Assembly (NCBI GenBank): GCA_016785225.1
Contig: JAFBJZ010000939.1
Location: 248,001 to 312,000 of the forward strand
Direction: 5' to 3'
DNA length: 64,000 nt
DNA from: Psettodes erumei
Lineage: Eukaryota; Chordata; Actinopteri; Pleuronectiformes; Psettodidae
The notes beneath the pieces are model-generated. The model ran no database searches. It worked only from the letters and a program-made list of their open reading frames with translations, and was not told the origin of the DNA. Made by a program: the position numbers and the translations under genes. Shown here piece after piece: positions 13,219 to 22,293 of the stretch (positions within the stretch are counted from its first letter, which is position 1; every line of letters starts with the position of its first letter).

Positions 13219-13870
13219 TGTTGTGTTAAATTTGGACCCAAAAGCACAACTCAGATGGTAACAGTTTTATTGAGAGAATGATGATGTGAGGTTTTGGGGA
13301 GCTGAGCCAGCATGAACAGCAGAGTCTGGCAGGCACAGGGAGAAGAACCATTGGCTGGACAGCAGACTGGTGAGGCAGGGCAGACAGGGACTGAGCTCAG
13401 CACAGGATGATTAACCACAGTGGCAAACTGAATGAACTGGCAAAGAGCATGGAGCTGGGGAATGTATGCTGCAGGAAGCTTGATGAGTGGATTGGTAACA
13501 GGTGCTCTGGTGAACCAGCAGCAGGAGGGAAATGACCAGACAAACACACATACGGAGAGAGAGAGACAAACAGGGGACACACAAATAATGAGGGAGAGGC
13601 ACAGCTGGTATGATTTCATGTAGTCTTCATAGAGGAGATTAGCATCATCATGAATACAGCAGTCCAGTGACAGGAGGGAGTGGATTGGCTTTAACACAGA
13701 GATAATGCACAGTGGGTTAGATCTTGAAGTTTTGACGTCAGTGTTTTAATGCATAATGGGTGACGGTGAGACAAAGAGAAATGGGAGGGGAGTTTACTGT
13801 GACCAGGGCACAGGGAGTAGAGAGACACAAAGAGACAACCAATAAAGGCCAAGAGTTTTGTTGAAGTTAT
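13219..13870. repeat. Possible purine-rich interspersed repeat
   Basis: After GTTAAATTTGGACCCAAAAG the plus strand is unusually purine-rich and CAGG-rich for about 350 bases, with GGCAGACAGGGACTGAG-like phrases, then a GAGA run at 13554-13567. This texture is typical of a teleost interspersed repeat class with 'ggacccaa..gca.ac' ends (compare 3835-3985). The 148-codon minus frame at 13251-13697 is a by-product of the biased composition. Boundaries are uncertain. Confidence 0.35.
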
Positions 13871-14629
13871 CCGGCTGTTACAGCTGGTCCACCTGCCGAA
13901 ACCTATTTTTAGAATCTGCCAGAACTGATGGTGATTTTACACTGATAATTAGTGTCCCATTAGATATGAGCAATTATCCATGGCCCCCACCCTCCCCACC
14001 CACACCCATTCCCTATCTCAAATGATGAAGATAAGGGTGTTAATGAGTGGCTACCATTGCAGCAATTCACCACAGATTTATAGCTGTCATCATACCTTCT
14101 GGATGTCCAGGGATGGGACAAATGGGAATCAGTTAGGTGTGTATATCAGTGTGCCATGTGAGTTCAGTCCTACGTTTGCCTACTTATCTCAACCCGGAGG
14201 GACGAAGACTGAACTGGTTGAATCCATAACTGGTGCCTCACAGCAGGGGATGAGACTGAGGTAATCCTGACTGTCAGTCCATACTCCATACTGGGAAGAA
14301 CTCACTTCTTGAGCCTCCCCCTCTGAGGCCTGTGTGCCTACTTTTCACTGCAAACCTCAGCAACAGAAAAAAAGAAAGAAATTTGCACTCAGCTGTCAGA
14401 CAAAATTTCAAAAAAAATATTTCCGCATATTTAAGTTCAGACAGAAGCAAATGCAGTTTTATTATTTAAGGGTTGTTTAAACATATTTCTGACTACATTA
14501 GTTAATGCCAGCCTCACCAAACACAGTTCTAACATCAGACAAAAAATTGCTATGGTCTTCCATTAAATTTGGCCCAATTAGCTGTGGTGCCCAGAGGATG
14601 ACTTTAGCGATATCCTTATCTTTCAAGAA
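13871..14629. other. Unassigned non-coding DNA
   Basis: No motif or gene recognised. A 94-codon plus frame (13980-14264) has no identifiable features. Confidence 0.5.
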
Positions 14630-14790
14630 GCCATCATAAGGTCAATTTTTGTAAATTAGCCAGTATTAGTATGCCAACATTCAAAACTAAAATGGTGATC
14701 ATGGTAGACATTACACCCGCTAAACATCAGCATGTTTAGCACTGACTCTTAGTACTGTATTGCTAATCTTTTAGCATGTCAAGGGTACAA
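14630..14790 (+). repeat. Recurrent teleost interspersed repeat, copy 1 (partial)
   Basis: The phrases ATTAGTATGCCAACATTC, ACTAAAATGGTGATCATGG and GCTAAACATCAGCATGTTTAG follow, in order, a very common teleost repeat built from 'gctaattagcaaatgttagcatgctaac ... gatggtgaacatggtaaacat ... ctgctaaacatcagcatg' (consensus recalled). Other parts of the same family occur at 30450-30815 (same orientation) and 54855-55200 (opposite orientation). No coding capacity is seen. The class of element is not known to me. Confidence 0.6.
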
Positions 14791-15540
14791 AATCAAATCA
14801 AAAAGCTAAAATCCAAGTAAAATACAGACTATGAGCGATAGATTCTAAACTCATCAAATTCATGACTTGACGTCAAGTAATGTGACTCATGCTACAAACT
14901 GCCACATGGTGTCTCTAAAAAAGTAGCATTTTTCATACCAGCATAAATGTGTTTCATGTATCTGCCAAACTAAGGCACTTCCCACTATAAAGTGCATGAG
15001 ATGACATTAAACAATAAATCTGAAAGCCAGAGCATTATCTCTTTTTAACACAATCCAGCAGGAGGGATGGCCAACTTTATGTGATTACCAGATCAATGGT
15101 ATATACTCTATGCACCATTTCACAGGGGAAATGCATAACAGACCTTCAGAAGTTTGCTAAAGACCCATACTATATGCCTGTTTGGAAGCACCTGGGCCAA
15201 AACATGATTAACACAGCTGTTTTCATACCAGCTGCATTGATCGGATGGAATCTAATGGAATAACATGGTTTTGCAGGAACAAAGCCAGCTTATTGCTGAA
15301 CACTGAGGTTTTTTGACTTCACTGTCAGTGGTTGTAAACAGTAGTGATACATTTACCCATGGTGAAGCTTCTCACAGCAGTGAAAATCGATTGGTTTACA
15401 GTGACACAAATCACCATGTAATGCTACCTGAGAGCATTACAGTCTGACACTTATTTTATAATGTATTTTATGTTAATTTTAAATGGGCCCAGAAAAGTTA
15501 GTAGGTCATTAGGAGGTGTCACATGTATTTAGGTGGTGTC
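14791..15540. other. Unassigned non-coding DNA
   Basis: AT-rich sequence without recognised features. A 60-codon plus frame (15081-15263) is unremarkable. Confidence 0.5.
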
Positions 15541-15660
15541 AGGTGTTGCCACTAAATTTGTCATTATGAAGACGTAAAGACACGTCCAGAACAATTTAAT
15601 CGTCTGAGCAGCACATTTCAGCTCGTGGCCTTCATCAGGAACACCACAAAATAATTGCAT
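15541..15660 (-). repeat. Repeat fragment with a hammerhead-like CTGATGA...GAAA core (possible Penelope-like end)
   Basis: On the minus strand, reading from 15638 to 15616, there is CTGATGA, one extra A, then a GGC/GCT stem closing CACGA, then GAAA. It is followed by TGTGCTGCTCAGACG and TTGTTCTGGACGTGTCTTT. The whole resembles a common teleost repeat, 'cctgatgaaggccacgagccgaaacgtgctgctcagac...ttgttctggac' (recalled). The order CUGANGA - stem II - GAAA is the hammerhead ribozyme core pattern, and such ribozymes are described in Penelope-like elements. The extra A before the stem departs from the canonical core and I could not define stems I and III, so catalytic function is unproven. Confidence 0.45.
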
Positions 15661-15967
15661 AGGATATTTAAATAAAATGCATAGGTTTGATTCAAATAAT
15701 ATCTAAATAAAAACATTTTAAAAATATAAAAGATAACCACAAATATTTGTGCACATACAATGGGCTCCATCATACACCTGTTGTAAAGCAGCAGCAAGTG
15801 TTGCATGTATCTTTGCTTGTTTGATACTGATAGAGTTGTCATCTTCCCGTCCAGTCCAGTTCAAGCATATTGATCTTAATAGGTGTGGCCAGATACATTG
15901 TTGACACATTGCTATTTTGAGGCAGCAATTCCAAACTCTTTTTTCACACACCCACCCTACAATACCT

Positions 15968-16599
15968 CAGATAACCACTCTACAATTGTGGTGAGCGAAA
16001 AGCATCTCAGAATGAAAGACACATCCAAACTTGAGATGAATAAAGTAAGGCTCCCCTCCTGTCAGCCAAGACCTGCAGTAGAAACAGGTTCAACAAAGCT
16101 CAACAGTTGAAGACTGGAAAAATGAAGCCTGTTGTGGTGAATCTAGATTTCTGCTGAAGCTTCAGATGGGCGGGTCAGAATGTGATGTCACCAGCATTAA
16201 TCCATGGACCTAACCTGCCTTGTCAACAATCCTAGCTGGTGGTGGTAGGGTAATGGTGTGGGGAAAGTTTTCCTGGCACACTTTTGGCTCCTTAGTACCA
16301 ATCAATCATTATTTGATTTGACACAGCCTATTTGCTGCCGTCCATGTCATGACTTCATGGCATGACATTTTACTAGCTTCTAAAGGCTATTTCATGTGCG
16401 ATAATGCTGGATGTGGTAGAACAGGACCTTGACAGCATGAGTGTGCAAATCTGCAGAAATGATGGAATACAATCATGTCATCATGCAGCAGAATCTCAAA
16501 AGAATCCATGTTGAATTCATGCCACAAAGAACTGAGGCTGTTTTGAAAGGGGGGCCCTCCCCCATGTTAATGTATTCCTAATGCACAGTTCAGTGAGTG
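15968..16599 (+). pseudogene. Tc1-like transposase fossil with internal deletion and 3' terminus
   Basis: The left part translates in one frame (15883-16110) to ...NHSTIVVSEKHLRMKDTS..., matching the end of the DNA-binding region of a fish Tc1 family, and ends at a stop. After a frameshift the DNA follows the catalytic-domain consensus: TCTAGATTTCTGCTG (S-R-F-L-L), GATGGGCGGGTCAGAATG (D-G-R-V-R-M) and GTAATGGTGTGGGG (V-M-V-W-G). At about 16400 GCGATAATG, the second catalytic D-N motif, jumps straight to CTGGATGTGGTAGAACAGGAC. The stretch between the second and third catalytic residues, including the SPDLNPIE region, is therefore deleted. The right end, ...CAGTGAGTG at 16591-16599 followed by TA, matches the family's terminus. 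The left terminus is not identifiable. Dead copy, confidence high. Confidence 0.85.
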
Positions 16600-16601
16600 T
16601 A

Positions 16602-17689
16602 TATCCAACTCATCTCAGACTTGGGTACCACTGTATTTTATTTCCATGTTTTTGTTGCATTTCATGACTACCTTAATAAGAGCCAGTTGCTCTGTATATA
16701 TTATAAGTGTTGCCTGCACCGTGGAAGAAGGTGAAGTTCAGCTAGAATTCCCTACTCCACCTGCATACAAATTTGAGTTAGTGTTCTTTTAGTGTCACTT
16801 TTTAGCACAGCCAATAGGAAGTCCACAAGCTTTATTTGCCCATGAGCATGACTGTGGCCACTATAAAAATGTTTCCACTGCCTGTCTTTGCACCCATCTG
16901 TCTCACTGACCAAGACACAATCAGTCTACAATCAGTGGCAGCACATCTCTGGCAGGCCAACACTCAGCCTGGTCATCATCCAACTGTATGTAGGACATAT
17001 TGATTTGGCCTCTTTGCCAGTACAACCATGGCCACATCCCCTACCACACCAGCCAACTGTTTTCTCTGCTAAACAGATGAGACCAATTCACTGATAGTTG
17101 AAGTTTCTCTGTAACATCTGTCCATACACAGGGTCACTCCAAAAGAGGTCCTGAGAGTTATGCAACAGGGTCAAAGTCTGTTATCTGTGAGACTTTCTCT
17201 TTGTTGATGACCTTGCTGGTTGGATATTTAACTATAACACACAGGCATATTGTAAATTGACAGGATAAAGAAAACAGCTTTGTAATTGCGTTTACATTTC
17301 AAGGTTTATGCGCAAGGTATGTATAAAGATTTGAACTCTGACCTTCAAGTAATAACATTAATTCTTGCCCTTGGAAACAGCAGTTAACCAGACATTTTCA
17401 AGTCAAGGCCCAGTTTTTTGTGTTGGGGCTTTTGACCACAAGGTCAAAATGGGCCTCATGAACAAACCACTCACATGAACAGATTTTTTTTCTCGAGTGG
17501 CATAGACAAATTCATGTCATACACTAAACAGTACAACAAAAAATAAAACCAAAGCAAACCCTAAACCCTTTAAATATAGTATAAGTATTCATAAAATAAT
17601 CATGGCTTTAAAATTTACTGAAAAGTCGTCACCTTGTGCAGCAATAAACAGCTCCCATCACTCCTAGTCATTCCGCTCTGCACCCTGCA
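16602..17689. other. Unassigned non-coding DNA
   Basis: No gene recognised. The stretch 16800-17100 contains CACTATAAAAATG and an open 68-codon frame (16888-17094) without recognisable motifs. It may be another decayed repeat, but I cannot assign a family. Confidence 0.45.
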
Positions 17690-18040
17690 CTATACCTCCT
17701 TCACTGTTTCAAAATGCCCACCCTTCAGCTTGAATTTCAGTTTGGAGAAGTTGCAGGGGATCCAAATCCTTTGAGGAGAGCGTGTGGGGAGCAGCCACAG
17801 GTGTGGCTGAAAAACACATGCATATATCTTCAATGCACTCTGATTGGGCTTAATGTCATGACGGAGCGCCTGGTTGCCATCGTGCCTCAGTTCCATAGAC
17901 GCCTCAGAACAGTGCAGTAGAACTTGTTGACAGTCTGGCACTGGGGGAAGAAATCACCCTGCACAACCCCATGAATGTCAAAGAAAACCGTGCTCCTGTC
18001 CAGAAACACCTTCTTCTGTGGCCTTTCCCACTGCACAGAC
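17690..18040 (-). pseudogene. Mariner-like (DD34D) transposase fossil
   Basis: Read on the minus strand, several frames together follow a mariner-family transposase. From about 18035 the translation gives RPQKKVFLDRSTVFFDIHG then VVQGDFFPQCQTVNKFYC and TVLRRLW, the usual central 'FFDI.GIVH.EF.P.GQTVN..FY..VLRRL' block with its first catalytic D. In the 17690-17941 frame it ends ...KLKFKLKGGHFETVKEV, the typical C-terminal 'FPKLK..LKG..F.T.EE'. Between these the second catalytic motif (normally HDNAP) is unrecognisable. The 'SPDLAPCDF' motif is disrupted by an extra base and its last D is replaced by N (DLDPCNF after the shift). No termini were found. Truncated dead copy. Confidence 0.8.
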
Positions 18041-18800
18041 TGCTGTCTGTCATCATTTCACCATCTGATCTGATGTCTTACTTTGTCTCATCGGACCACA
18101 CAGCTGTTATATTAAGTCATAAAGATAAACAGCTACTGTCTGTCAGCCAAATAGCACTTTTATACCTGTAGCCACACTTTACTCTTTACTCCTTTCTTAC
18201 CTTCTGATCTGCAGTGAGAGCAGGACAGGTCTCACCACCGCTGTACTGTGAATAGAGAGGATCCAGCCCTCTCAAGGTTTCCTGCTGTGTATGGGTAGTT
18301 TGCATGGTGTCATTTGTGACCACAGAGAAGCCTGTGACTTATGTAAAAGATATATTTAATGACACAAACTTTCTATACCTTAGAAAAATAAAGCCTTTAT
18401 AGAGAGCTCAACCCAAACACAATGCATTATGCAAAGTATGTTTGACACCCAGTCTCCCTCTGACCCAAAAGCTCTCTCTTTTTTTCTCTCTGTCTGTCTG
18501 ACGCGTGTTTTGATTACAGGAGTGGGATCATGTGTGCAGGTGTTGAGCTGCAAGCTGCAAATCATCTCTGATCACCTCTACCTTAAATACCAGGCTTCAC
18601 CTCCACGATGCCGCCAGATTGTCAAGTGCCTGTGTTCCAAACTGAATTGGAGATGTGCTGCAACAACAGAAGCTTCAACATACTTAAAATATTAATATTA
18701 TTTCAGTGTAACAGTCTCTGAACACAAATGACATAGAAAATACATAAATGATGAATGAATGAATTTGGTCAAAGCAGGAATTCATAAATCAGAGCTTGCA
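18041..18800. other. Unassigned DNA with a weak candidate exon after a pyrimidine tract
   Basis: A pyrimidine run at about 18474-18510 is followed by TTTTGATTACAG, a plausible splice acceptor ending at 18519. From there an open frame runs to 18695 and is cysteine-rich (GSCVQVLSCKLQ, RCRQIVKCLCSKLN). I recognise no family and no donor is needed if the exon is terminal. No AATAAA follows closely. Likely chance, but recorded. Confidence 0.2.
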
Positions 18801-18846
18801 AACTACAACAATGTATATACACACACGCATATACATTGTTGTAGTT
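18801..18846. repeat. Perfect 18-bp inverted repeat (hairpin)
   Basis: AACTACAACAATGTATAT at 18801-18818 is exactly repeated in reverse complement at 18829-18846, with a 10-base loop (ACACACACGC). It may be one end or the core of a small foldback element, since the adjacent sequence (18847-19030) also looks repetitive. Confidence 0.9.
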
Positions 18847-19030
18847 CACTTCTGGGGCATTACATAGATATCCATTAATTTCCTGGAGACTTACCCTAAC
18901 CCTCAATAACCTGTAATTGCCCAACCTTAACCACTGACCCTAAAATCAACATATTCCCAATTGGGGATATGGCTTTTGTCCCCAATTGGAAAAGCCATTC
19001 TCAGATTAACTGCCCTTTAGTCTGAAATTT
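18847..19030. repeat. Interspersed repeat fragment rich in 'taaccctaacc'
   Basis: GGAGACTTACCCTAACCCTC, then CCAACCTTAACC and the near-palindromic CCCAATTGGGGATATGGC...TTGTCCCCAATTGG follow a teleost repeat with 'cttaccctaaccataacc...cccaatttggggatatggcttttgtcccc' (recalled). The CCCTAA units are part of this repeat and not a telomeric array. Confidence 0.5.
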
Positions 19031-21779
19031 GTCCTCAAAGAAAGCCTATGAAAGACACACACACACTCATAAGTTCACTCCTCTGATTACTGATGTACAC
19101 AACCAACAACACAAAAGCACAGGTGGCCCACCCCAGGCTCTATTTTCTTTCTCCTCCTACTCAACCAGAGAGCAAAAAGAGGAGAAAGGCAGAAAAGCAA
19201 GGATGAATGTGCTAACATGTGAAAACATAATGGAAGTCAGCCTGAAGGTAAAGACAGGGGATTACAAAGTGAATCCAGGCTCAGCAACCAGCTGGAACAC
19301 TTTATTTTGCAAACACACACTTGATATGGTACCATATTGTGGTTTATGTTCCTATCCTGGAAAAGCTCAGAGCAACGTGGGAAATGTGGCGAATAAGTTG
19401 TGTTAACTCATACTGAGTTTAGACATGCTGCAGGACAGGAAAATGAGAAGATAAGAGATAACTATTGTGAAGTAGAAAACAGGATTTTACAATGGACAAT
19501 GAACTTATTATTATTACATATTATTTTACACTAAGGCTATACAGTATGTACTTAGTTTTTCAAATGATGGTAATAGAGATGACAATTCAGAGAGCGCCCT
19601 ATTGAAAAGGAAATACATGTGTACTGCTTAATTTATACAATTTGAAAAATTCCAATTGCAAAAAAAATTCAACAGCAGTGTTTTCAGAACCAGTGTTCTT
19701 TTGCAAAGTTAAAGTACCAAGCCAGCTGCTCTAAGACAGGAGCCAGAGGGTGTGTCCCCACCTCCTTATGACCTGGGTGCTTTCCCTTACTGGTGTGACT
19801 GTCTCTTCCCTGTCGGTTGATGTGTAGGGTTGTGGGTGCACCTGTGTGTGGGCTGTTTGCATTCTTAAAATAAATGTCATTTAGTTAAAGTAAAGGTAAT
19901 TTCATTCATGTCAACTATGTTGAGATGAAGACAAAAAAAAAAGAAAGAGATAACTCCAAACCTTGGCAAAAAAAACCAAACCATCTGTATGAGCAGCAAC
20001 CATTGGTGGTGCATTTGAAAATATACTAGTAATGCAAGGTTTATGTCTGCTATTGATGTTTATCAAAACAACACACCAAAGAAGCTATATGCTAAGTGTA
20101 ATCAGTGGGCATGCTCAAAACATTCGTAAAAGGTCAGTGTGGCAGATATGGATTCCAATATGAAACACTGTAAAGTCATATTTCATTGGACATGAGTTTG
20201 CTGAATGTAGCTGGGGAAGCTGTCTTAGTCAGCATTTCAAGCTGTGACAAAAGATTGGGCCAAAGTTCACTCCAGCATCTTCTCAGCCTGCTGCCTCTTT
20301 TATTATCAACTGATCACTATTCAGTGTTACAGCTGCCTTGCTTCATGCCTACACAACACTCAAGTTAGCTCCCCCCACCCTTGCCACTGCAGCCAAATGG
20401 AATGCAGCCAGTATAATGCACTGTGACATTGATTATCCAATGAGAGGCATGGGAATCTATGATGTAATTAACTGCCAGCATCCCTTATCATCATGAAGTA
20501 CTGAAACAAATGAGGATATGTACTATATCTACAGAAATACAAAAGACAAGGAAATCCATGGGAAATACAGAACATTTTGTTTGATTTCTAATTATAACTG
20601 CTCTGATTTAGAGTGTATACATTTTGGCAAAATATACAGGGCATGCTGTATACAGGGTATGCAAATATGGTAGTTCCTTCACCTCTCATGCCAGCTCATT
20701 TGTGATTACATCACAGATTAAACTTTAAGAGGAGACACATTGTTTCCTTTGCTGTGTGTGAATCCTGACCCCTGGTAGCTGACATCTTTCACAACAACAG
20801 CAACAATGCATTAGTCAGTCTCTTCAGTCTCTTTGTCTCCCAGTCTGAGCCACCCCCTCCTTCCTCCGTCTCCTCTGGAGGGCCATGATATCCATTTCTA
20901 AGCAGGAAGCAGACATGCTGTGAGCATATGCTTTTATGTATGCTGGGATGTGCATGTGTTTGTGTGTGTGAAGGCGTACGTGCGGAATATCAGATGCATC
21001 ACTGCTAGAATTCTGCCTGCATCTGCAAGTTGCTGTGTCGTCTCGGAGATATTCAGTTTATTGATCGGAAAATTGACCATGAGTGAGTGCATTTAGCCTT
21101 CCAGGAAAAAACCTGGAGGGCTGAGTGAAAGAGTAAAAATCACAGTTCCCTCCATGGTTTATTTATCCCTTTCTTGCCTCTGGGATATACTGTGATACAT
21201 TGCCAGAAGCCTCTCCACACAATGGACTGCGCAGACAAATACGGGATGAGCCATGGGTATGCATGCATGACCAGAAATTTACAGCGATGCATAAACCCGA
21301 TGACAAAGGTCAGGGTGAAGCAGAGAATCATATGCACACACTTTCCCTTTCATATCAGCAAATCAGTGTGATTTGCACAATGACTGAGTGCTCCTGAACA
21401 TTGATTGTTGTATTGCCACAGACTGCGGTTCTGTTTGTCATTTGAAAACCACTGACAACCACTTGATCCCCAGTATTGATGCATAAGCCATTTATAAATG
21501 CCACTTGATAAAGCCACAATTTTCTTTCTTAATCAAACCACCAACTGCAACCTCAAGACCTGTTTCAATGAGCAACAAGGTGAAATTCGAAAGGGGGGGA
21601 GGTGGTAAAATCACAGAGTTAAATCTGTATCTCAAAAGGTGCGCGTTGCTTATTTTTACGTTAATCCAGTTCGTATACAACATGATGATGTCAGCGAGAG
21701 AGACAGGCTGGGGGAAAGAAAAGACAGAGAAAAAATGAACCAAAAACAAAAGGGATGATAGATGAGGTGTGCAGGCAGA
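19031..21779. other. Unassigned non-coding DNA
   Basis: No gene recognised. A 125-codon plus frame at 19029-19406 starts in a CA-rich run (RHTHTHKFT) and has no domain features. The stretch around 20820-21080 is less AT-rich and compositionally complex, with GTCGTCTCGGAGATATTCAG. It could be regulatory, but I have no specific evidence. Confidence 0.45.
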
Positions 21780-22293
21780 CTAATTTGTGACCGGCTGTTC
21801 ACGCCTCTCGGCTGAAGATGCACATCACGGTGCGAGCGCCGGCTCTGATCGCGCTGATGTTATCGAAGCGACGTGGCCACCTGGCCTTCTGCTCCACCTG
21901 CCCTCCCAGCCTCACTGCAGGGTGCACAGGTGGGGAGGAGACCACTCACCATCCTGTTCATGCTTTGTAACATGGAGCATTATCATGGTGGAAGTTTTTA
22001 TGAAGGGTGCAAACTGTGATTGACTGGTATTAAAATTCACAAATTTTTGCAAAAACTTGCACCACCCTGCTGGTTCAGGAAACCTTTAAATCTGTTCAAA
22101 TCTGAAATTATATTTTGTGATCCATTAGGAGGATCAGTTTTCATCAGGAACCAAACAGGCTTGGGCCAGAGAATCTGGACGGTATTAAAACTAATGCATT
22201 GCCAGTACATTACTGCTGAGGTTACTGTTGTATTGCGGAAACGGGTTGTTTAAACTGTATAAGCTACCCTGCCTAAAGGAGTTTCAGGTAAGT
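21780..22293 (+). promoter_or_regulatory. CpG-dense spot followed by a consensus splice donor: candidate promoter / first exon
   Basis: From about 21790 to 21880 I count 12 CpG dinucleotides in about 90 bases (for example GGTGCGAGCGCCGG and GATCGCGCTG). The surrounding kilobases are CpG-poor. A short frame begins at the ATG at about 21818 (MHITVRAPALIALMLSKRRG...) with a hydrophobic start, and there is CACAG|GTGGGG near 21930. Further on, at 22285-22293, is an exact consensus donor CAG|GTAAGT. Together these suggest the 5' end of a transcript on the plus strand, coding or not. I recognise no protein family. It could instead be a CpG-rich repeat fragment or chance. Confidence 0.3.

Noticed and set aside
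13251..13697. 148-codon minus-strand open frame
   Set aside because: Arises from a purine-rich repeat-like block. Overlapping frames in two other registers are equally long, as expected for biased composition.
18889..18955. CCCTAA-type units suggesting interstitial telomeric repeats
   Set aside because: Only isolated units embedded in a known-looking interspersed repeat; no tandem array.
19029..19406. 125-codon plus-strand open frame
   Set aside because: Begins at a non-ATG codon in a CA-rich run and shows no motif.
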